A stretch of 28,092 nt of DNA from JAQIBY01 sp034658655. Lineage in GTDB: Bacteria > Bacteroidota > Bacteroidia > Bacteroidales > ML635J-15. The position numbers were made by a program, and so were the translations under genes. The stretch spans positions 1 to 28,092 of the forward strand of contig JAYEFQ010000002.1 of NCBI GenBank assembly GCA_034658655.1, read 5' to 3'. Position 1 is the stretch's first letter, and each line of letters opens with the position of its first letter. This document shows positions 8,911 through 16,717 of this stretch, in pieces. The notes beneath the pieces are model-generated. The model was not told the DNA's origin, ran no database searches, and saw only the letters and a list, made by a program, of their open reading frames with translations.

Positions 8911-9369
8911 ATGGAAATTACAAAAGGAAAACAAGTTAAAGTTCAGTATCAATTACGATTAGAATCTTTTGAAGGAGAATTGGTTGAAGAAACCAGAGAA
9001 AATGAACCCGAAGTTTTTGTTATTGGCGATGATTCTATGTTAGAAATTTTTGAAAATCAGTTAATTGGAAAGCAAGCTGGTGAAGATTTTCGCATTGAAA
9101 TAGTTGCTGCTGATGCCTTTGGCGATTACGATCCGGATGCACTTATTGAATTTACTGAAGAAGAATTTCATGAATTGGTTGGAGAAGATAAAGTCGATTT
9201 TGAATTGGGTGCATATTTCCCAATGGAAGATGACGAAGACAATCAGTATGACGGATTTATAACCGAAATTGAGGAAGATCGAGTGGTTGTAGATTTTAAT
9301 CATCCCCTTGCTGGAGAAACTTTGTATTTTACTGGAAAAGTACTTGATGTGGCTGAACCTGAAGCGTAA
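8911..9369 (+). CDS. SlyD-like FKBP-type peptidyl-prolyl isomerase homologue
   Basis: This 152-residue cytosolic protein has the SlyD layout: an FKBP half (1-70), an inserted flap domain (about 72-128) and a return to FKBP. The SlyD signature VVVDFNHPLAGETL is at 125-138, and the AFGDYDPD segment matches the usual AYGxxDP. SlyD proteins act as chaperones and proline isomerases. The His-rich metal-binding tail of enterobacterial SlyD is absent. The core loop, usually LIPGLE, reads MLEIFE here and the usual active-site Tyr of AYG is Phe, so isomerase activity may be weak or lost while the flap chaperone part remains. The protein is strongly acidic. It is the first clear member of a same-strand run with the next two genes, though a 78-base gap separates it from them. 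Confidence 0.85.
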   Translation: MEITKGKQVKVQYQLRLESFEGELVEETRENEPEVFVIGDDSMLEIFENQLIGKQAGEDFRIEIVAADAFGDYDPDALIEFTEEEFHELVGEDKVDFELGAYFPMEDDEDNQYDGFITEIEEDRVVVDFNHPLAGETLYFTGKVLDVAEPEA

Positions 9370-9447
9370 GTATTTTCGACAAATTAGATACTGATTTTTT
9401 ATATCATGCGTTTTGAATTCATTTTTTAAATGCAAGAAAGGATTTTT

Positions 9448-10218
9448 ATGAAAGAAATTAGTGGACAGGAAGCATACGAAAAACTACAAAAACTTCTTGT
9501 CGATAAAAAGGACAAATTGCGCATCATGGAACGACAAGTTGATATTGAGGTGCAAATGTCCTATTTTGAAAAATCAACACAAATTAAAAAAGATTTGCCT
9601 GATCTTGAGCAGGTGCTTGACCGTGCGGATGATTTATTAAAGCCAGATGTTGAGATTGAAACAAAACGCAGCCTATTAAATCAACTTGCTTCTTTTGAGG
9701 AGGTAAAATGTTTTCGCATTTTGGAAAAGTACATGAAAAAGCCCAACAAACAGCTTTCTGATTGGTCATATTTGGCATATCAAGAATCACTGATGAGTAT
9801 TGAGTCCTCGCTTACAGATGAAGATATGGTATATATTTCAAGTGGGCTTGGTGGAAAAGAAAATAAGCTGAGATATTTTGCCGTAATAATGACAGATGAC
9901 AAAAGTCGTGTATTTTCAAAACAGGAGCAAGGCTTGATTCTTAAAGAAATAAAATATCAATTCGACAAGCACAATACAGAATTTGAGGAGCATAACTTCT
10001 ACAATGCATATTTTATGTTTTCCTGTTTAATTCCTATTGATATCAGTATTGGAGAGCTGTTTCATGGTGTAATTGAGCAAGTTAATGAATTTGGGGATGT
10101 GCTCAGCGATAGTTTTTTAATTACGAATGTAAAACGAATGAGCGTTGATGAAGTGGAAGAATTTGTTGAAAAACGTTTAGAAGAAGGAGACACTGAAAAT
10201 GAAGAACAAACAGATTAA
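9448..10218 (+). CDS. Unrecognised soluble protein, helical
   Basis: This is a protein of about 256 residues that I do not recognise. I prefer the ATG at 9448 to the in-frame ATG at 9430 because AAGAAAGGA lies just upstream of 9448 at a good distance. The sequence is charged, lacks signal peptide and membrane segments, and looks mostly alpha-helical. It has an amphipathic N-terminal region (residues 1-75), a WSYLAYQES segment and an acidic Glu-rich C-terminus. No catalytic motif stands out; a scaffold or repeat-helix protein is possible. Its last 20 bases overlap the start of the thiamine-binding-fold gene, so the two are very probably translated together. The upstream neighbour is a SlyD-like protein. 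Confidence 0.75.
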   Translation: MKEISGQEAYEKLQKLLVDKKDKLRIMERQVDIEVQMSYFEKSTQIKKDLPDLEQVLDRADDLLKPDVEIETKRSLLNQLASFEEVKCFRILEKYMKKPNKQLSDWSYLAYQESLMSIESSLTDEDMVYISSGLGGKENKLRYFAVIMTDDKSRVFSKQEQGLILKEIKYQFDKHNTEFEEHNFYNAYFMFSCLIPIDISIGELFHGVIEQVNEFGDVLSDSFLITNVKRMSVDEVEEFVEKRLEEGDTENEEQTD

Positions 10219-10495
10219 TCTTGCCATACAGGTTTTGCCTTTTGGTGGTGAAAAACATGCCTATGAAGTTGTTGATGAGGCAATAAAACAAATCCAAAAT
10301 TCAGGATTGAAATTTAAAGTCTGCCCTTTTGAAACTGTGATAGAAGGCAATTATGTAGATGTCATGAATGTGGTTGAAAAAGTGCAGCAAGCTTGCTATA
10401 ATGAAGGTGCTGAAAATCTCATTTGTAATATCAAAATTCAAAGTCACAGTAAAAATAATGTTACTATTGAAGATAAAATGCACAAATACGACTAA
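10199..10495 (+). CDS. Thiamine-binding-fold protein (MTH1187/UPF0045-like)
   Basis: This is a 98-residue cytosolic protein of the thiamine-binding/UPF0045 family, a ferredoxin-like fold known from MTH1187 and YkoF. Supporting motifs are the N-terminal strand INLAIQVLPFG, the helix HAYEVVDEAIKQIQNSGLKF, the PFETVIEG turn (the family's xxGTxIEG signature) and the C-terminal ATP-free tail TIEDKMHKY. Family members bind thiamine-like ligands or act as small sensors; no catalytic role is known to me. The gene overlaps the end of the preceding gene by 20 bases, indicating translational coupling with that unrecognised protein, which is its best clue to a partner. No TPP-type leader was recognised upstream. 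Confidence 0.8.
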   Translation: MKNKQINLAIQVLPFGGEKHAYEVVDEAIKQIQNSGLKFKVCPFETVIEGNYVDVMNVVEKVQQACYNEGAENLICNIKIQSHSKNNVTIEDKMHKYD

Positions 10496-10585
10496 ATGTT
10501 TGTGGGTTTTTAAGTTATACCATTTATTAATCAAAATTGCAAGTATTACTAGCTGGGAGAGTTCAAAAAAGTGCGTCATTTTGTC

Positions 10586-10616
10586 TTTGCGATTCCCCTT
10601 AAACTCTTTATCTTTA
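10586..10616 (+). promoter_or_regulatory. Putative ligA promoter
   Basis: TTTG at 10586-10589 and TATCTTTA at 10609-10616 are separated by 19 bases, fitting the Bacteroidota -33/-7 arrangement (TTTG, TAnnTTTG with one mismatch). Transcription would start about 10 bases before the ATG at 10636. Confidence 0.5.
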
Positions 10617-10635
10617 TCAGGCAAAATTTTTCATC

Positions 10636-12627
10636 ATGAATGACATCCAAAAACGCATTGAAACTTTAAGGTCAGAACTTCGGACACACAATCATAAATA
10701 CTATGTTTTAGCTCAACCTGAGATTACGGATTTCGAATACGATATGTTGATGAAGTCGTTGCAAGAGTTAGAAGACAATCATCCTGAATACGACGATATC
10801 AATTCTCCGACGAAACGTGTTGGCAGTGATTTAAGCCATGAGTTTAAGCAAGTGAAACATCGTTTTCCAATGCTTTCTCTCGCAAATACTTATTCGCGGG
10901 AAGAACTTGAGGCGTTTGCTGCTCGTGTGAAAAAAGGACTTGGGGCTCAACCTGAATACGTTGTGGAATTAAAATATGACGGAGCATCTATTAGTTTAAC
11001 TTATGAAGATGGACAACTTTTGCGGGCTGTAACACGAGGTGATGGTACACAAGGCGATGATGTTACCAATAATATCCGTACCATACGCAGTATTCCCTTG
11101 CAGCTTTCCGGAAACTCATATCCTGATTTTTTTGAAATTCGCGGTGAGGTTTTTATGCCTCACGCTGTTTTTGAGCGATTGAATAATAATCGGATCAAAA
11201 ATAATGAACAGCCATTTGCAAATCCTCGCAATGCCGCTGCTGGGAGTTTGAAAATGTTAAAGTCCGGTGAGGTTGCAAAACGTGGACTGGATTGCTTTTT
11301 GTATTTTGTGGTGGCGGAAGATGCACCGGCCGATACGCATTATGAGACCTTATTGCATGCAAAAGAATGGGGTTTTAAAGTTCCTGATTATATGATTAAA
11401 ACGGCTACGCTCGAGGATATTCATCAATTTATTTCTGATTGGGATTTAAAACGAAAGGATTTACCTTTTGATATTGACGGAATAGTGGTGAAAGTAAACT
11501 CATATGATAAACAGGAGGCTTTAGGTATGACAGCAAAATCGCCGCGCTGGGCAATATCCTATAAGTTTAAAGCCGAGCAAATGCAAACTCATTTGAATTC
11601 TGTAGAATATCAGGTCGGCAGAACAGGAGCAATCACTCCTGTCGCAAATTTGGAACCTGTTTTCCTTGCCGGAACAACGGTAAAAAGGGCATCTTTACAT
11701 AATGAGGATCAGATTCAACGACTGGATTTGAGAATTGGTGATTTGGTGTATGTTGAAAAAGGAGGAGAAATTATTCCCAAAATTGTTGGTGTAGCTGAAC
11801 GTGCCGAGAATTCAGAACCAATTCAATTTATTACTCATTGTCCTGAATGTGGTACTGAATTGGTGAGAAAAACAGGTGAAGCCAAATATTTTTGCCCCAA
11901 TGAAAATGCTTGTCCTCCTCAAATACGCGGGAAAATAAAACATTTCATCAGTCGAAAAGCCATGAATATTGACAGCATTGGTGAGGAAACCGTAGATTTA
12001 TTTTTGCGCGAAGAATTAATTAAAAACATGGCAGATTTGTATGATTTGAACGGTGAACAAATTATTGCATTAGATCGCTTTAAACAAAAATCAGCGGAAA
12101 ATATCATCCGTGGAGTTGAAGCCTCAAAATCAGTTCCTTACCCGAGAGTTATTTATGCACTCGGAATCCGATATGTCGGTGAAACCAATGCCAAAACATT
12201 GGCCGCTGCTTTTAATGATGTCTATAAGCTTGCAGCAGCAAAATATGATGAGCTTATTGCGGTGGATGAAATAGGAGAAACAATTGCTAATTCAGTAATC
12301 GACTATTTTAATTTACCCTCAAATCAGGAAATTGTAGAACGCTTAATTCAATATGGGTTGCAATTGGAAAAATTCGCTGATGAAATGCCTAAATCCGATA
12401 AACTAAAGGGTAAAAAGCTTGTGATTTCCGGAACGTTTGAAATGCATAGCCGCGATGAGTATAAAAAAATGATTGAGCAACATGGCGGCAAAAATGTATC
12501 TTCGGTATCTGCTAAAACAGATTATTTACTTGCCGGGGATAATATGGGGCCAAGTAAACTTGAAAAAGCAAAATCGTTTAATGTGAATATCATTAGCGAA
12601 TCTGATTTCCTTGATATGTTGGGATAA
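10636..12627 (+). CDS. ligA: NAD-dependent DNA ligase LigA
   Basis: This 663-residue enzyme seals nicks in duplex DNA using NAD+ in replication and repair. All expected parts are present at normal length. Domain Ia carries the Tyr-rich NMN-binding region near 20-40. The adenylation motif ELKYDGAS has catalytic Lys113, and later nucleotidyltransferase motifs are FEIRGEVFMP, FDIDGIVVKVN and WAISYKFKAEQ. The OB-fold spans about 320-395 and a four-Cys zinc finger uses Cys402, Cys405, Cys420 and Cys426. Helix-hairpin-helix repeats run about 430-570 and a BRCT domain spans about 588-663. A Bacteroidota promoter sits just upstream, so it is probably transcribed on its own. Its last 35 bases overlap the convergent radical SAM gene, so no separate terminator fits between them. 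Confidence 0.98.
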   Translation: MNDIQKRIETLRSELRTHNHKYYVLAQPEITDFEYDMLMKSLQELEDNHPEYDDINSPTKRVGSDLSHEFKQVKHRFPMLSLANTYSREELEAFAARVKKGLGAQPEYVVELKYDGASISLTYEDGQLLRAVTRGDGTQGDDVTNNIRTIRSIPLQLSGNSYPDFFEIRGEVFMPHAVFERLNNNRIKNNEQPFANPRNAAAGSLKMLKSGEVAKRGLDCFLYFVVAEDAPADTHYETLLHAKEWGFKVPDYMIKTATLEDIHQFISDWDLKRKDLPFDIDGIVVKVNSYDKQEALGMTAKSPRWAISYKFKAEQMQTHLNSVEYQVGRTGAITPVANLEPVFLAGTTVKRASLHNEDQIQRLDLRIGDLVYVEKGGEIIPKIVGVAERAENSEPIQFITHCPECGTELVRKTGEAKYFCPNENACPPQIRGKIKHFISRKAMNIDSIGEETVDLFLREELIKNMADLYDLNGEQIIALDRFKQKSAENIIRGVEASKSVPYPRVIYALGIRYVGETNAKTLAAAFNDVYKLAAAKYDELIAVDEIGETIANSVIDYFNLPSNQEIVERLIQYGLQLEKFADEMPKSDKLKGKKLVISGTFEMHSRDEYKKMIEQHGGKNVSSVSAKTDYLLAGDNMGPSKLEKAKSFNVNIISESDFLDMLG

Positions 12628-13618
12628 TTACTTTGCCACATTTGGGGCACGATCCATCATTATTGATGTAGGGGGAGGTTTTTCCCTGAGTTCGTGAAAT
12701 CAATAATTCTCCGCATTTGTAACAATATAAATTATGTGTTTCACTTATGCTGACATTGCCGGGATACACAAAAAACATTTCCTCCTTTGCGATATCAATG
12801 AGCTCATAAAGCTTTGTTTCAGAACAGGCTGGAATGTGATTCAACTTATAACTTGGAAAAAACCGACTTAAATGCAAGGGTACATCACGCATATTATGAG
12901 TTTCCATCCATTCTGTGAAATCCTGCAACAATGCGGCATCATCTGTCATTCCGGGGATGCATAATATGGTGATTTCCATATGGATATCTGCTTTTTTTAT
13001 TGCCAAAATACTTGATAAAACAGGATTTAAATATCCTCCCGTTAGTTTTTTGTAAATGCTATCTGAAAAGCCTTTCATGTCAATGTTTACTGCATCTAAA
13101 TAGGGCAGGAGCTGTTGGAGTGCATCAATGCAGATATAGCCGTTGCTTACCATGATGTTTTTTAATCCTTCTTTATGTGCCAATTGTGCAGTTTCTAACA
13201 TGAATTCATAAAAAATTGTGGGTTCTGAATAAGTGTATGAAATGGAACTGCAATAATTGGCTTTTGCTTGTCGGACAATCTGTTCCGGCGTAATAAACTT
13301 GTTTTGCAATTCAAGATTATCGCTTTGCGAAATATTGCTATTTTGACAGTTTTTGCAATGTAAATTACAACCTGGCGTGCCTATAGAATACGTCATTTCG
13401 CCGGGCAAAAAGTGATATAGTGGCTTTTTTTCTATCGGATCGATTGCTTGTGCGACAATATTTCCGTAGGAAAGCGCATGCAATTTTCCATCAATTATTA
13501 TGCGTGAACCGCAAGGACTTATTTTGTTTTCTTTCAACACACAATGATGTGGGCATAAATCACAAATTATCGTTCCGTCTGTCGTTTTATGATAAAATTC
13601 GGCTTCTCTTGTTTTCAT
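12593..13618 (-). CDS. amrS: AmmeMemoRadiSam system radical SAM enzyme
   Basis: This is a radical SAM enzyme of 341 residues. The 4Fe-4S motif GCNLHCKNC is at about 83-91 (CxxxCxxC, Cys84, Cys88, Cys91). A Cys-rich N-terminal knuckle (CDLCPHHC and Cys36) precedes it, and a zinc-ribbon-like C-terminus carries two CxxC pairs (CYKC and CPKC). This layout, with YSIGTPGCN, matches the AmmeMemoRadiSam radical SAM family, relatives of pyruvate formate-lyase activating enzymes. I chose the ATG at 13618 because it overlaps the upstream stop as ATGA; a longer open frame to 13714 lies inside the previous gene. The substrate is not known to me. The neighbour encodes both of its usual partners in one chain. 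The 3' end overlaps ligA by 35 bases tail to tail. Confidence 0.93.
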   Translation of the reverse strand: MKTREAEFYHKTTDGTIICDLCPHHCVLKENKISPCGSRIIIDGKLHALSYGNIVAQAIDPIEKKPLYHFLPGEMTYSIGTPGCNLHCKNCQNSNISQSDNLELQNKFITPEQIVRQAKANYCSSISYTYSEPTIFYEFMLETAQLAHKEGLKNIMVSNGYICIDALQQLLPYLDAVNIDMKGFSDSIYKKLTGGYLNPVLSSILAIKKADIHMEITILCIPGMTDDAALLQDFTEWMETHNMRDVPLHLSRFFPSYKLNHIPACSETKLYELIDIAKEEMFFVYPGNVSISETHNLYCYKCGELLISRTQGKTSPYINNDGSCPKCGKVIIPTYQGNQIR

Positions 13619-15042
13619 AAAATCTCTTTGTCGCTGAAAATTAAAGCATTGTAACGGTATAATTCTGCATTCTTCCATCCGTCCCAACCAACTCCTGCTT
13701 TGTCTCGAGAACAATGTCCCAGAAAATCTGATTTTGTCCAGTTTTGGGAATCGGCAACTTGCGGTAAAAACGTTCCACTATTTGTGATGTTCCCGTTTTT
13801 GTCACGTTTTATTATGTATATGCCGTGTTTCCCTAGGGTAAAATCATCCAAATCATGAATGCGTTTCAATGGGCTTAGTACAGAAATTTCAATGCTGATT
13901 TCCTCCAATTCTGATGCCTGAAGCGATTCAAATCGCGGATCTTGAAACGCAGCTGAAATTGCCATTTTATGGACATTGTCTATCAGTGGGTTTTCATCCG
14001 AAAAGCGACCGATACATCCCCTTAAATTTTCGCCTTTATGCAGTGTGACAAATGCGCCGCTTGCTTCATACAACGATTTAGGCAAACGCTTTTTCGAGGG
14101 AGAATCATAGGTTTCAGGAGCTATTTTATGACGTATTATATCACGGGCATAGTTGAGTAATGCTTTTTTAGCTTGGTTTGATAATTCAAACTCACTTTTA
14201 AGGGATTTTCCGGCTCGAATTGCATAATATCCAACCACCGAATCTGTATTTCCTTGAAAACTGTCTCCGGAATTGGAATAAGAAATGATTTCCCAATCGA
14301 AGGTTGCAGAATCTGCAATTTGCATCGCACAAAGTACTGCTGGTTCACCACAGAGCGCTGTTTGTAAATTGCTGATGCGTTTTTGTTTGTGCTCTGATAA
14401 ACATTGCTTTAAATTGTTGGAACTCCCGCTTTTAATTGCTTCCGCTGTCAGTTTGTCAATGCGCTTTGCATCTTCATAAGTCGGATAATGCGAGAAATCC
14501 GTAGAAACAATGAGTGCATTTTCAGGATTTTCGATGTATTGTTGTAATTGTTTTCCCATGACAGCAATTTCATACTCGGAACAGACCCCAAATAAAATGG
14601 GGACAATGGTAAAATTGTTTAAATGAACTTGTAAAATCGGGAGCTCAACCTCAATGCTATGCTCATGTGTATGCGCTGCAGGATGATGGTTTATGAAGTC
14701 TTCCTTTATCAGGGATTCACTTATTTTAGTGTCGTTTTTTACGATACCGAGTGGTGTTTGGTAAGATTGCGGATTTATTGATATTCCTTGAAATCTGTGA
14801 TGATGGGCTGTTGCAAGAATAAAAACACGTTTGATTTTATTCTTGTCTAATAGCGAAATCGCATCTGCAGCAATCTGTCCTGAAAACATATATCCTGCAT
14901 GAGGACATATTGCTATGCTAGTATCTATCAGCTTTTTAGATGGAGTGTGGTTCTCTAAATAGCCTGTGATTTCTCGTTGCAGTGAGATTTTATTTTTAGT
15001 GTAAAAGCTACCTGCAACTGCAGACTCCCTAATTTTCATCAT
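13615..15042 (-). CDS. Memo-AMMECR1 fusion protein
   Basis: Two families usually encoded separately are fused here in 475 residues. Residues 1-275 are Memo (AmmeMemoRadiSam protein B), with metal-site-like residues in PHAGYMFSG (His48), ATAHHH (80-82), STDFSHY (His185) and ALCGEP (Cys231). This fold is related to class III extradiol dioxygenases. Residues 283-475 are AMMECR1 (protein A), with the hallmark LRGCIG at 340-345 and DPRF at 368-371. I start at ATG 15042 (a second ATG follows at 15039) because MKIRESAVAGSFY is the family's N-terminus; the open frame up to 15249 is not coding-like. The stop overlaps the radical SAM start as ATGA. The fusion and coupling imply all three activities act together; the chemistry is unsettled as far as I know. 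Cytosolic. Confidence 0.93.
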   Translation of the reverse strand: MMKIRESAVAGSFYTKNKISLQREITGYLENHTPSKKLIDTSIAICPHAGYMFSGQIAADAISLLDKNKIKRVFILATAHHHRFQGISINPQSYQTPLGIVKNDTKISESLIKEDFINHHPAAHTHEHSIEVELPILQVHLNNFTIVPILFGVCSEYEIAVMGKQLQQYIENPENALIVSTDFSHYPTYEDAKRIDKLTAEAIKSGSSNNLKQCLSEHKQKRISNLQTALCGEPAVLCAMQIADSATFDWEIISYSNSGDSFQGNTDSVVGYYAIRAGKSLKSEFELSNQAKKALLNYARDIIRHKIAPETYDSPSKKRLPKSLYEASGAFVTLHKGENLRGCIGRFSDENPLIDNVHKMAISAAFQDPRFESLQASELEEISIEISVLSPLKRIHDLDDFTLGKHGIYIIKRDKNGNITNSGTFLPQVADSQNWTKSDFLGHCSRDKAGVGWDGWKNAELYRYNALIFSDKEIL

Positions 15043-15575
15043 ACAAACAATTTTATAATATAATACGGAGCGCAATACCTTAAAGGTTACAAAAAAGATT
15101 ATAAATTGTGTGAATTTAGACTTCATTAGTTTTGCAATGCAAAAATGGACATTTTTCAAATAATTATGGCTCAATTTAAATAAAATGGGATTAGAAATAT
15201 TTGGGTTTCTCAAATATGTGAAAATAAATTCATTACATTTTAGTTCCAATTCTAAGTTTCTCAGGGATTTTTGTTTTAATAGAGGAAATATAATAAAATG
15301 ATAAATATCGAATGCTAAATATAAAATGTCAAAGTTGTTTTTTTTGTAACGTACTGTTTTGTTCTATAGTGTTAACTTTATTATTTTTCATTCGATATTC
15401 GATATTTGAAACAACATTGTAGTTTAATAGAGCAATAATTATAACGTTTTATTTGTATTTAACTGATTAATCCAGAGCATCAATCATTTTACATTCAAAG
15501 ATTTAATTTATTAATCACTATTGTTCAGGGTTTTAGAGTTGCTATAATTTTATAAACTGACGAAGTCTGGAATTA
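15043..15575. other. AT-rich gap with short inverted repeat
   Basis: The gap between the Memo-AMMECR1 start and the end of the PAP2-fold gene holds no supported gene. It contains a 10-bp inverted repeat (15305-15314 with 15389-15398) and a tandem TTCGATA pair at 15391-15404. The promoter of the Memo-AMMECR1 unit must lie in its left part, but I could not pick out clear -33/-7 boxes. Confidence 0.6.
15305..15398. repeat. 10-bp inverted repeat with TTCGATA tandem
   Basis: ATATCGAATG at 15305-15314 is the exact reverse complement of CATTCGATAT at 15389-15398. The right arm runs into two tandem TTCGATA units (15391-15404). GTTGTTT (15334-15340) and AAACAAC (15409-15415) form a second, crossing pair. 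This looks like an eroded intergenic repeat; no function is supported. Confidence 0.5.
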
Positions 15576-16553
15576 TTATTTATGATACAATTTCAATTTG
15601 CGACAAAGCCAGACAGATAAATGAATAGTGAAATACATTTCAAAAAGATTTGTCAAAAAATACCTGAGTGAATATTCCACTTGCGTAAACTGTGCTGTAA
15701 TAAGATTAATAAGGAAGAATATAGTTAAAGCCAAGAATACACGAAGTATTCGTTGAGATGTTGTTCCTTCATTCTTTGGCCATCGTTTAATTCCTATGAG
15801 ATAATATGCAAGATTTAAACCAATTAGTTTTGCAATGAGATTTATTCCAACTTCTGGAATAAGAAGTAATAATAAAGGAATGACAAAGAAGTAAATGATT
15901 CGCCCGAATGCTTTCCATGGATGGATAAATCCATGTCTAGGTTTATTTGAAAATTCACTTAATCTTGGTGATTTAAAGAGAAAATGAAAAATAAAAAGAT
16001 AGATTAAAATTCCCAAACTGACACCTGCAAGGATATCAATTCCAAAGTTTTCTCCAAAATACAAGACAGAAGTGGCTGTTAAAGCTAAAATAATAATTGC
16101 AAAAAGCAATAACCAGTTTTGTTTGTAAAAATGCCAAATGCTTAGCCAGAAAATACTTGCTTTTGCCATGATAGCAGATGGAAATCCTCCTGATAATAAA
16201 TAATGGTTGCGTGCATATTGTATGTTTTCTGCATTGAGCTTTACTGGCGTGTTGCTTGAAGTTGAAGAAGTTTTTATTTGATTGATATTTTCTCCTAGTA
16301 TTTGTAAATTTGGGTCAATATCAATCGGACGCGGTAAATTAATCCATGATTTTAATAACTGATTTACTATAATTGTCCAGAAAAATGCGTGAACCATTAG
16401 AAATCCTCGTTTGAAATCTATCCCAAAAGTAAAAGCAAAGAAAATGATAAAAAAGAATAAATCTTCATTAAGTATATTCATCAATTCATTAAGCGTCTGA
16501 AACACTTCGTTATTAATGCTTTGAAAGAAATGATTCAATGCAGTTGAAAACAT
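15576..16553 (-). CDS. PAP2-fold membrane protein lacking catalytic residues
   Basis: This 325-residue integral membrane protein has about eight hydrophobic helices and the scaffold of the PAP2 lipid/undecaprenyl phosphatase family. Motif C1 is intact (KSWINLPRP, Lys68 to Pro76). In motif C2 the expected PSGH reads PSAI (125-128). In motif C3 the expected S-R-x5-H-x3-D reads S162-V163-x5-N169-x3-D173, still followed by ILAG. So both catalytic histidines and the C3 arginine are replaced while the surrounding fold is kept. There is no frameshift and the frame is full length, so it is unlikely to be a simple decaying gene. It may bind a phosphorylated lipid without hydrolysing it, or serve as a sensor or partner; that is inference. 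It diverges from the ctp operon and has no co-directional partner. Confidence 0.8.
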   Translation of the reverse strand: MFSTALNHFFQSINNEVFQTLNELMNILNEDLFFFIIFFAFTFGIDFKRGFLMVHAFFWTIIVNQLLKSWINLPRPIDIDPNLQILGENINQIKTSSTSSNTPVKLNAENIQYARNHYLLSGGFPSAIMAKASIFWLSIWHFYKQNWLLLFAIIILALTATSVLYFGENFGIDILAGVSLGILIYLFIFHFLFKSPRLSEFSNKPRHGFIHPWKAFGRIIYFFVIPLLLLLIPEVGINLIAKLIGLNLAYYLIGIKRWPKNEGTTSQRILRVFLALTIFFLINLITAQFTQVEYSLRYFLTNLFEMYFTIHLSVWLCRKLKLYHK

Positions 16554-16717
16554 GGCCTGTGTATTTTCTGAAAGATATGAAAATGATTTGTAATTTGCAA
16601 ATTGATTTTGAAAACATGCGATGAAATAAAGTGTAATCTCACAAATTTGTTAAAATCCCTTTAATTTTAATGAGTTTAGCATAGCTTTTAATATCTTTAC
16701 GGGAAATTCTTAAAATT

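Noticed and set aside
13619..13714. N-terminal extension of the radical SAM protein
   Set aside because: The region codes the end of the AMMECR1 domain in another frame, and ATG 13618 overlaps the upstream stop as ATGA.
15043..15249. 69-residue N-terminal extension of the Memo-AMMECR1 protein
   Set aside because: The family N-terminus MKIRESAVAGSFY starts at 15039-15042, and the upstream residues have no family resemblance.
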